In this document: positions 27,125 to 34,261 of the stretch, piece after piece | How the letters are laid out: each line of letters opens with the position of its first letter | Position numbering within the stretch: the first letter of the stretch is position 1 | Assembly (NCBI GenBank): GCA_001899805.1 | Contig: MKWP01000009.1 | Span: 1-64,000, forward strand | From: Lysobacterales bacterium 66-474 | GTDB lineage: Bacteria; Pseudomonadota; Gammaproteobacteria; Xanthomonadales; Rhodanobacteraceae | Reading direction: 5' to 3' | DNA: 64,000 bases | Position numbers and translations under genes: made by a program | Notes under the pieces: generated by a model | Database searches by the model: none | Seen by the model: only the letters and a program-made list of their open reading frames with translations | What the model was told of the DNA's origin: nothing

Positions 27125-27604
27125 TTACCGGCGACTGATGGTGAACGCGCCGACGTCGACGCCCAAGTCGATGCCTTCGCCGTGGCCGGCGAGGGCCAGC
27201 GACACGGTGCCCTTGGTCAGCACCTGCGCTTCGGCGGATTTGACCACGCCCGCATGTGCGCCGCCTTGCGCGTAACGGCCCAGCACGTCGTTGATGGCAT
27301 GTACGTCGGTGAACTTGCCCTTGCCGTTGTCGATGTGCCATTTGCCGGCGGTCAAGCCGCCGCCCTTGATGCTGATTTTCACCGGCATCGATTGGCCGTT
27401 TTCGCAAGTCACACGCCCCGTGCCGTCGGCATGCTTGTAAAGCAACGACCAGCCGGTGAGCGAGAAGGTGAGCTTGCAGTCGAGATCGGGGGCGCCGCGC
27501 CCGGCTTCGTTCGACGGGTGGCCGGCTGGCGCAGGCGAAGCCGCATGTCCGGCCATGGCCGCGGCAGCCAGCAGGGAGGCAATGATCAGGGGAAACTTCT
27601 TCAT
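27125..27604 (-). CDS. exported protein of unknown function
   Basis: A 159-residue protein with a clear signal peptide (residues 1-21, MKKF start, ending GHA-A). The mature part has two cysteines (C43 and C67), which could form a disulfide, and a beta-rich glycine pattern (ISIKGGGLTAGKWHIDNGKG) resembling DUF1134/EipA-like small periplasmic barrels; I am not certain of the family. A strong ribosome-binding site (GGAAGGAG) precedes ATG 27604. It is divergent from hemC and ends at a terminator. Confidence 0.6.
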   Translation of the reverse strand: MKKFPLIIASLLAAAAMAGHAASPAPAGHPSNEAGRGAPDLDCKLTFSLTGWSLLYKHADGTGRVTCENGQSMPVKISIKGGGLTAGKWHIDNGKGKFTDVHAINDVLGRYAQGGAHAGVVKSAEAQVLTKGTVSLALAGHGEGIDLGVDVGAFTISRR

Positions 27605-27831
27605 GGGGTTCTCCTTCCGCGTGGAAAGCGCATCCAGTTTCCGGGGTGAAACTGAACGCGGAAGAACGGCCGGTGGACCAGGTTCAGCAACCCGAGTCGC
27701 GGCCGAACGCGTCGCGCTGAGCGGGCCTGGCGCGCCCGCGCAGCGCCTGCCCTGTGCAAGAACGGGTCAAGGCGGTGGCATCCGGCGATCGATGCGATAC
27801 TTGTGTGGATCGAACCGCGAATGTTCCACCC

Positions 27832-28752
27832 ATGCCCGCTTCCTTGTTGCGCATTGCCACCCGCAAGAGCCCGCTGGCCTTGTGGCAGGCCGAACACGTT
27901 GCAGGACGCTTGCGCGAAACCCACGCGCGACTCGCGGTGGAATTGCTGCCGCTGTCGACGCGCGGCGACGAAGTGCTGGATCGCTCGCTCGCCGCGATCG
28001 GCGGCAAGGGCCTGTTCCTGAAGGAACTGGAAATCGCGCTGGCGGATGGCCGCGCCGACCTGGCGGTGCATTCGCTCAAGGACGTGCCCGCGCATCTCGA
28101 CCCGCAATTCGAGTTGGCCGCGATCCTCGCGCGCGCCGATTGCGCGGATGCGTTCGTCAGCAACGATTGCGCGTCGCTGGATGCGCTGCCGCGGGGTGCG
28201 CGGGTCGGCACCTCGTCGCTGCGGCGCGCCGCGCAATTGCGCGCACGTCGTCCCGACCTGGAAGTTGCCGACCTGCGCGGCAACGTCGGCACGCGGCTCG
28301 CCAAGCTGGATCGTGGTGACTACGCGGCGATCATCCTTGCGGTCGCGGGCCTGCAGCGGATGGGCTTCGACGCGCGCATCCGTTCGCGGCTCGCGCCGCC
28401 GGAATGGTTGCCGGCGCCGGGGCAGGCCGCGATCGCGGTCGAAACACGCAGTGGGGATGCACGGGTGATCGAGCGGGTGAAGGCGCTGGACGATGCCGCG
28501 ACACGGTGCAATGTCGCCGCCGAGCGCGCGCTCAACGCGGAACTCGGCGGCGATTGCACGATGCCCTTGGGCGCGTGGTGCGAGACGCGTGCGAACGGCA
28601 CGCTGCGCCTGCACGGCTTGCTCGGCGATGCCCATGACGGTCGCCTGCTTCGCGCCGAAGCCGACGGCGACGCCCCGGCCGCGCTGGGTCGTGAAGTCGC
28701 GCGGTTGTTGCGCGAGGGTGGCGCGGATGCGCTGCTGGCCGAACGTGCCTGA
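27832..28752 (+). CDS. hemC: porphobilinogen deaminase (hydroxymethylbilane synthase)
   Basis: A 306-residue enzyme of haem synthesis that links four porphobilinogens. Seen: [38 protein letters not shown] (shown in part: GDEVLD, GGKGLF), [12 protein letters not shown] (catalytic Asp), [24 protein letters not shown] and [11 protein letters not shown]. The dipyrromethane cofactor Cys lies in [12 protein letters not shown] 27832 fits the usual N-terminus. hemD is not next to it; a repeat and a convergent DUF481 gene follow. Confidence 0.95.
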   Translation: MPASLLRIATRKSPLALWQAEHVAGRLRETHARLAVELLPLSTRGDEVLDRSLAAIGGKGLFLKELEIALADGRADLAVHSLKDVPAHLDPQFELAAILARADCADAFVSNDCASLDALPRGARVGTSSLRRAAQLRARRPDLEVADLRGNVGTRLAKLDRGDYAAIILAVAGLQRMGFDARIRSRLAPPEWLPAPGQAAIAVETRSGDARVIERVKALDDAATRCNVAAERALNAELGGDCTMPLGAWCETRANGTLRLHGLLGDAHDGRLLRAEADGDAPAALGREVARLLREGGADALLAERA

Positions 28753-28764
28753 CCTTTGTCGGTG

Positions 28765-28822
28765 TGCGTGGCGAGAGCGGGTTCCGGGTTCCGGCGTCGC
28801 CGGCCCCGGAATGACGAGACGT
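28765..28822. repeat. REP-like palindrome between hemC and the DUF481 gene
   Basis: GGGTTCCGGGTTCCGGCGTCGCCGGCCCCGG-type hairpin (core CCGGCGTCGCCGG) ending in GGAATGACGAG, the same tail as in the repeat at 9889-9905. It lies between convergent genes and may end both transcripts. Confidence 0.55.
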
Positions 28823-28851
28823 TGGATAGCCTTTCCCGAGTCCCGAAAAAA

Positions 28852-29694
28852 CTACTTCGATCCGCCGAAGCTGTACACCAGGTTGGTGGTGAACAGGCTG
28901 TCGAGGTGCTTGGTGCCGGGCACGATGTTGGAGTTGTAACGGTTCTCGTAGGCGACCTTCAGCGCCAGCGTCCTGGTCATCGCCACCGCGACGCCGATGT
29001 CGTTCTGGTAGTACTTGTTCTCGCTGCCGACTTCGGCCAGGAAGGTCTCCTGCAGGCTGGCGCTGTCGGTGAGCGCGAGCTTGTAGTTGACGAGCCCGCG
29101 GCCGATCGCTTCGTCCTGCACCGGCGGCTTGACCACCGCGCTGGTGGGCGGCGTGACGCTGGTATCGACCACGATGTAGGTCTGCGGCTGGTAGCGCTTG
29201 TAACCGGGGCCGGCTTCGAACGACAGTTCGCTGCGGACATTCTTGAACAGGATGTAGCCGAAGCCGATCGAGGCAACCTGCTGCCAGCGGTTCGGCGCGA
29301 AGTCGTCGTGGTCGTAACGCGCCGCGCCGATCAGGTAGGAACGCGGGTTGAACTTGTAGCCGACCGATCCGCCCACGTCGAAATGGTTGGCGGTGGTTTG
29401 GTAGGTGTTGGTCGTGCCGACCACCGTGCCGTTCTCCACGACCGGGGTCTTGACGTTGCTCTTGGCGCGGTTGGCATCGAGGAAGAACGCGTCCTTCCAG
29501 GTGTCGTCCTCGTAGCCGAGCTTGAACTTGGCGTCCACGTTCAGCGATTTGGTGTTGCCGGTGGCATTGGCGAGGCCGAGTTCGCCGCTGCCGCTCCAGC
29601 CCGAAGTGGAGGCGGCGGGCGTGTCCGCCAACGCCAGGACCGGCAGGCAGAGGATCGATGTCGCCGCGAGCGCGACGATGCGAGAGGGTTTCAT
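28852..29694 (-). CDS. DUF481 (YdiY-like) outer-membrane protein
   Basis: A 280-residue exported beta-barrel candidate. Seen: a signal peptide (MKPSRIVALAATSILC ... ALA), then alternating amphipathic strands with WSGSGELGLANATGNT, the DUF481 N-terminal pattern, and a terminal strand ending VYSFGGSK. Proteins of this family are salt- or stress-related outer-membrane barrels of unknown function. AAGGAG lies 12 bases before ATG 29694. Convergent with hemC. Confidence 0.8.
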   Translation of the reverse strand: MKPSRIVALAATSILCLPVLALADTPAASTSGWSGSGELGLANATGNTKSLNVDAKFKLGYEDDTWKDAFFLDANRAKSNVKTPVVENGTVVGTTNTYQTTANHFDVGGSVGYKFNPRSYLIGAARYDHDDFAPNRWQQVASIGFGYILFKNVRSELSFEAGPGYKRYQPQTYIVVDTSVTPPTSAVVKPPVQDEAIGRGLVNYKLALTDSASLQETFLAEVGSENKYYQNDIGVAVAMTRTLALKVAYENRYNSNIVPGTKHLDSLFTTNLVYSFGGSK

Positions 29695-29800
29695 GCACAA
29701 CTCCTTGATGCGTACGACAAAACACCGCAAGGCTGGGCCCTGCGCGCTGAATGGGTGTTAAATTTCTGTGATGAAAGACTAGGGTTTCGCGGCCGGGCTT

Positions 29801-30739
29801 TCAACCCCGGAACCGGGGAAAGTACGCCGCCACCGCGTGGCGCGCCTCGGCGAAGAACAACCAACGCTCCACGAACAGCCCCGCGACGCAGGCGACCGCC
29901 ACGACCGGGGCGACCCAGGGTGCGTGGACGAGTACCGCAATCGCGATCCCCAGCGCGGGCAGCACGGCAAACAGCGCGAGCGCGCCCTGGCGCAGGCGCG
30001 CCGCATGCTTGCGTGCCAGCACGAAAGCCATTTCGCGGGTGAGGTAGCTTTCCTCGGTGACCGGGCCTTCGAAGGCCCGCACCGCGCCCAACGCTTCGAG
30101 GCCCGTCGCGTGCCCCGCGGTGTTCGCGGGGAGGGCGTCGATGGCGTGCCAGTAATCGAACTTGATGATCGCCGCGATCACGGCCAACGCCAGCAGCGCC
30201 AGCGGAAAGGCCGCGCCGGTCGCGCCCTTCGATGTGAACAGCAACCACGACCACAGCCACAAGCCGCCGGACAGCAACGCGAACATGAAGTACAGCGGCA
30301 ACACCTGCGGCGCGCGCCAGGCGCGGATGGTCTTGAGCGAGCGATAGATGTTGGCGGTGCACAGGACCGTCGCGAACGCGCACAGCGCCAGCAGCGCCCC
30401 CGCCACGCGCAATCCGAAGCCCGCACTCCCGAAGTACGCGTACCAGGCCACGGCCAGCATCGGAAGGTAGGTGAGGAGCGAGGCGATGCCTTCGCGCGAC
30501 AGCCACGACGAACGCCACTGGCTGAGCGCGCGCCACGCGCGTTCCGGCCTGCCCAGGTGCGAAGTCGACGCGAGCAGTCCCGCCGTCACCAGCACGAACC
30601 CGAACGCGAGCGGCACCAGCACGCCGGTACCCGCGTGCGGGTAGGCGCCGATCGCGAGCGCGATGCCGAGCAGGCACCACAGCCCATAACCCATGCCGCT
30701 CAATACCGTGAAAAAAATCACCGAGAGCGCGGGCTTCAT
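29801..30739 (-). CDS. DmsC/SoeC-like membrane anchor subunit
   Basis: A 312-residue polytopic protein with about eight to nine membrane helices, of the DmsC family (MKPALSVIFFTVLSGMGYGL at the N-terminus, TSHLGRPERAWRAL in the second loop). It would anchor the Fe-S and molybdenum subunits to the membrane and pass electrons to or from quinone. It overlaps the Fe-S subunit gene by four bases (ATGA), so they are translated together. With the genes at 30736-31593 and 34262-37255 it completes a three-subunit complex like sulfite dehydrogenase SoeABC. Confidence 0.85.
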   Translation of the reverse strand: MKPALSVIFFTVLSGMGYGLWCLLGIALAIGAYPHAGTGVLVPLAFGFVLVTAGLLASTSHLGRPERAWRALSQWRSSWLSREGIASLLTYLPMLAVAWYAYFGSAGFGLRVAGALLALCAFATVLCTANIYRSLKTIRAWRAPQVLPLYFMFALLSGGLWLWSWLLFTSKGATGAAFPLALLALAVIAAIIKFDYWHAIDALPANTAGHATGLEALGAVRAFEGPVTEESYLTREMAFVLARKHAARLRQGALALFAVLPALGIAIAVLVHAPWVAPVVAVACVAGLFVERWLFFAEARHAVAAYFPRFRG

Positions 30740-31593
30740 CGCGACAACGCCTTGTCCAGCCAGCGCAGCAGCGGCGGCAGCTTTCCAGCGTCCAGGGTTT
30801 CGGTTGCGGGGGCTGCGGTGGCGCCCGTCGCATTGGATCCATCGCGGCGCGGCCGTGGCGGCAGATAGCGGTTCACCGGCCGGTAGCCGAACTCCGGCAT
30901 CAGTGCGAAGCCTGCGCGTTCGGCCACCACTTTCGACACCTCGGAATCCGGATCGCCGAGGTCGCCGAACATCCGCGCGCGGGTCGGGCACGCGAGCACG
31001 CACGCCGGTTGCCGATCGCGTTCGTCCAGCGTTTCGTTGTAGATGCGGTCCACGCACAGCGTGCACTTCTGCATCGTGCCGCGCTTGGAATCCTTGCGGC
31101 TTGAGTCCGATGTGGAAGTTTTCGGGTGCGGCAGCGCGATCTCGCGCGCGCCGTAGGGGCAGGCCCACGCGCACAGCTGGCAGCCGATGCATTTGTCTTC
31201 GTCCACCAGCACGATGCCGTCCGCGGCGCGCTTGTAGCTCGCTCCGGTCGGGCACACCGTCACGCAATCCGGCGTTTCGCAATGCAGGCACGAACGCGGG
31301 AAGTGCACCATCTGCGGGACCGGCCCGCCCCCTCCCGCGTGCGCTGCGCGCACCTTCTCCTCCCCCGCGTGCGGGGGAGGGTTGGGGTGGGGGGCAATCT
31401 CGTAACTATGCACCCGATTGAACCACACGCCGTGCGGTTCAGCGCCATAGGGATCGTCGTCGGCCAGCGGGCCGAAGTCGCCGCCGTCGTTCCATTCCTT
31501 GCAGGCGACCGCGCACGCGTGGCAGCCGACGCAGGTGTCGAGGTCGATCACCAACCCGAGCTTTTTCTTCGCCGGCGCGGGCAGGCTGGTCAC
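30736..31593 (-). CDS. four-cluster ferredoxin-type electron-transfer subunit (DmsB/SoeB-like), with a repeat-encoded insert
   Basis: A 285-residue Fe-S protein from GTG 31593 (GAGG upstream); the frame extends upstream only through repeat DNA. Seen: four [4Fe-4S] cysteine sets, CVGCHACAVAC, CLHCETPDCVTVC, CIGCQLCAWAC and CTLC...CVLAC. It relays electrons between the molybdenum subunit and the membrane anchor. Residues about 62-92 are an insert encoded by a REP palindrome (31316-31405; PHPNPPPHAGEE-like), lying between the first and second cysteine sets. The catalytic subunit gene is upstream beyond an SLC13 permease and a repeat element. Confidence 0.88.
   Translation of the reverse strand: MTSLPAPAKKKLGLVIDLDTCVGCHACAVACKEWNDGGDFGPLADDDPYGAEPHGVWFNRVHSYEIAPHPNPPPHAGEEKVRAAHAGGGGPVPQMVHFPRSCLHCETPDCVTVCPTGASYKRAADGIVLVDEDKCIGCQLCAWACPYGAREIALPHPKTSTSDSSRKDSKRGTMQKCTLCVDRIYNETLDERDRQPACVLACPTRARMFGDLGDPDSEVSKVVAERAGFALMPEFGYRPVNRYLPPRPRRDGSNATGATAAPATETLDAGKLPPLLRWLDKALSR
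31316..31405. repeat. REP palindrome in frame inside the Fe-S subunit gene
   Basis: The stem CTCCCCCGC/GCGGGGGAG with TTGGGGTGGGGGGCAA behind it matches the element inside prmA (53277-53365). It adds about 30 proline/glycine-rich residues without breaking the frame. Confidence 0.75.
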
Positions 31594-31617
31594 CGTGACG
31601 ACCTCAGTTTGGAATTC

Positions 31618-32177
31618 GACATCCCTGTCTTTTTCCGCGCGCCTCCCGGGCGCGCGTGTAACTTTCTCTTGCGTGGCCAAGAGAAAGTCACCAAAGAGAA
31701 GGCCACCCCGCGGACGCGCCCTTCGCGCATCCGTGCGCTGCGGGTTCGCTCGCAGACGCCGGAGTTCGCCGACGGTGCATCCATGCACCCACGGCGAACT
31801 GGTCCACATCCTGTGGACCACCCTTCGGGCTGCTCCTGCGTCCGCTCGCCGCGTCCGAGGGGCCCCATTTGGCGCGCTTCCTGCGCGCTGTACGTGTGGG
31901 GCGGGCATTCGGCTCCCCTTCGAACGAGGCCATGGATGGCCGGTGGGCGAAGCACAAGCCGCGCCGTCGCATGCCGCCGAGTAGCGCAGTCGGGCGCGCG
32001 AGCAAGGCGCGCATGTTCGAGGGCACGGACGCCCGAGTTCGCGCCGGCGCGCGCTCGACGAGCAACGCAGGGAAGTTTCAGCGACACGACGTCGCTGAAA
32101 CCGGCATGCCCGGCGCAATGGTCTTTGGTGACTTTCTGCCAAAACAGAAAGTCACCCGCTCGCCGCCGAGGCGAGCG
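31618..32177. repeat. structured repeat element A (hairpin array with inverted arms)
   Basis: This fills most of the 737-bp gap between the Fe-S gene and the permease gene; no gene is supported. It starts with CGACATCCCTGTC and two hairpins (31636-31656; ACTTTCTCTTG/CAAGAGAAAGT at 31661-31688). It continues through a chain of short stems with TCC at the apex (for example GTGCATCCATGCAC and CCACATCCTGTGG) and ends with GTGACTTTCTG/CAGAAAGTCAC (32128-32155) and CGCTCGCC/GGCGAGCG. The right half (32177 to about 31925, minus strand) is the same unit as both arms of element B. From 32178 to 32330 nothing is recognised. Confidence 0.85.
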
Positions 32178-32330
32178 GAACACTGCGACGGACGATCGGT
32201 CTTGCGGGGTTGTGCAATGGGCATTCGATCCGATCGCCAAGTGCGTCGTCGTTGCCAATTGCGTGCAAATTGGTGACTGCGATGGCAGGACACGTGCGGG
32301 GGAGGTCGCGTGCAGATGGGTCACGATGGA

Positions 32331-34088
32331 TCAAAACGGCCAGATCTTCGGGATGAGATACATCGACAACACGCAGAACAACAGGATCAACGGCACGCCC
32401 ATCTTGGTGAAATCGAGGAAGCGATAGCCGCCAGCGTAGTACACCATCGTGTTGGTCGGATACCCGACCGGCGTCGCGAACGAGGTCGCGGCGGCGAACG
32501 CGACCGCCACCACGAACGGCCGCGGATCGGCATGCACGGCGTGCGCGACGCTGACCGCGATGCCGACCATCAGCACCACCGACGGGTTGTGTCCCATCAG
32601 TTCGGTGAGCAGCGCGGTGAGCAGGTACACCATCAACAAGGCGGCCAGCGGGCCGTGGTTGCCGACGACGTCGAGTGCGCCCTGCACCACCACGTTGGCG
32701 AGGCCGGTGCGTTCGATCGCGATGCCGAGCGGCAGGATCGCGCCGAGCAGGATGATGATCTTCCAGTCCATGCCCTGGTACACGTCCTTGCGCCCGAAGC
32801 AGCGCGTCAGCGCCATCGCCGCAACGCCGCAGATCGCGGCGATCGGGATCGGCAGCCAACGCAGCGCGGAAACGATCACCACCGCCGCCATGATCCCGGT
32901 CGCGACGAACGCCTTGTAGCGCGGGCGGCGCGCATCGTCGCGCTCGTTCAACACCACGAAACGATCGTCGCGGCGCAGACGGCTCACCGCGTCGGCGGGC
33001 AGCAGCATCATCAGCACGTCGCCGGTCTGGAACGCGACGTCGCGGATCTTGTCGCGCAGCAGGTGGCCGCGGCGATGGATGCCGAGCACGGTGGCGCCGT
33101 AGCCGGGCAGCAGGTCGAGGTCGCGCAGCGTGCGGTCCTCGGCGGTGCTGGCCGGCGCGACCATGGCTTCGACCAGCACGTTGGCCTTGTCGCCGTCCTC
33201 GACGTGGGTGAACTCGGGGTTGATTTCCAGCCCGGCGTGCTTGCGGAACTCCTCCAGCTTGTCCCATTCGCCGCGTACCAGCAGCACGTCGCCGGACGAG
33301 AGCTTCTGGGTGCGTGGCGACCACATGTGCTCGTCGCCGCGCAACAGTTCCAGCGGGTACACGCCGCGGTCGCCGAGCTTGGCCTCGGCGATGGTCTGGC
33401 CCACCAGCGGCGAATCCGACATCACCTTGAGTTCGGTGACGTATTTGCCGACCTCGGCCGGGCCGGATACCTCGTTGTCGAGGCGCTGGGGCAACAACCA
33501 GCGCCCGATCACCATCAGGTAGATGATGCCCGCGATCGCCAGCATCACGCCGAGCGGCGTGAACTCGAAGATCCCGAACGGCGCGAGGCCCTGCTTCTGC
33601 GCCAGCGAATCCACCAGCAGGTTGGACGAGGTGCCGATCAATGTGCACACCCCGCCCATTTGCGCCGCGAATGCCATCGGCATCAGCACCCGCGCAGGCG
33701 AGGTGCCGGTGCGCTGGCACACCCGCAACGCCAACGGCAGGAAGGTCGCGACCAGCGCGGTGTTCTTGATGAACGCGCCCAGCGGCGCGATCGCCAGCAT
33801 CATGCCCAGCGACAACAGCCACGGTTTGCGGATCCCGGAGAGCAGGTTGATGATCGGGTCCAGCGCGCCGGAGCGCTCGATGCCCAGCGCCAGCGCGAAC
33901 ATCGCCGCGACCGTCACCGTGGCTTCGTTGCTGAAGCCCGACAAGGCCTGTTCGGGCGAGACGATGCCGAGCGCGGCCAGCAGGCCCAGGGTGATCAGCG
34001 CGACCAGGTCGACGCGCACCTTCTCGCTCGCGAACAGCACCATCGCGAACAGGATGATCCCGGCAGTGGCCCAGGCCTGCCAGGTCAT
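32331..34088 (-). CDS. SLC13-family anion permease with RCK (TrkA-C) domains
   Basis: A 585-residue membrane protein. Seen: two sets of hydrophobic helices with the SLC13/DASS patterns (GAFIKNTALVATFLP, CTLIGTSSNLLVDSLA; second half NPSVVLMVGIAVSVAH, ATPVGYPTNTMVYY) separated by a cytosolic part with two TrkA-C-like domains at about residues 200-370 (VGQTIAEAKLGDRG; LRDLDLLPGYGATVLGI). This layout is that of SAC1/YfbS-type sulfate or dicarboxylate carriers. It lies between the catalytic and Fe-S subunit genes of a SoeABC-like enzyme on the same strand, so sulfate or a related oxyanion is an attractive substrate (inferred). ATG 34142 would add 18 residues. Confidence 0.82.
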   Translation of the reverse strand: MTWQAWATAGIILFAMVLFASEKVRVDLVALITLGLLAALGIVSPEQALSGFSNEATVTVAAMFALALGIERSGALDPIINLLSGIRKPWLLSLGMMLAIAPLGAFIKNTALVATFLPLALRVCQRTGTSPARVLMPMAFAAQMGGVCTLIGTSSNLLVDSLAQKQGLAPFGIFEFTPLGVMLAIAGIIYLMVIGRWLLPQRLDNEVSGPAEVGKYVTELKVMSDSPLVGQTIAEAKLGDRGVYPLELLRGDEHMWSPRTQKLSSGDVLLVRGEWDKLEEFRKHAGLEINPEFTHVEDGDKANVLVEAMVAPASTAEDRTLRDLDLLPGYGATVLGIHRRGHLLRDKIRDVAFQTGDVLMMLLPADAVSRLRRDDRFVVLNERDDARRPRYKAFVATGIMAAVVIVSALRWLPIPIAAICGVAAMALTRCFGRKDVYQGMDWKIIILLGAILPLGIAIERTGLANVVVQGALDVVGNHGPLAALLMVYLLTALLTELMGHNPSVVLMVGIAVSVAHAVHADPRPFVVAVAFAAATSFATPVGYPTNTMVYYAGGYRFLDFTKMGVPLILLFCVLSMYLIPKIWPF

Positions 34089-34261
34089 GGGCAAGGTTCC
34101 GTCGCGAGATGGGACTGCGGCACTTTCATTCTCCCCGAACATCGATCCGGTGCGTCGTCGATGCGACGACCGGTTTCATCCGCTGGCCGATTGTGCCGGC
34201 ATCGCATGCGCGCGGCCAAGCGTCGCGTTACCGCGCATCAGTGTACGCGGCGGAACCGGCG

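Noticed and set aside
31590-32324. Open frames within structured element A
   Set aside because: They translate hairpin DNA in both directions, have no ribosome-binding sites and stop at different places in the related arms. Proteins of this kind are probably misannotations.
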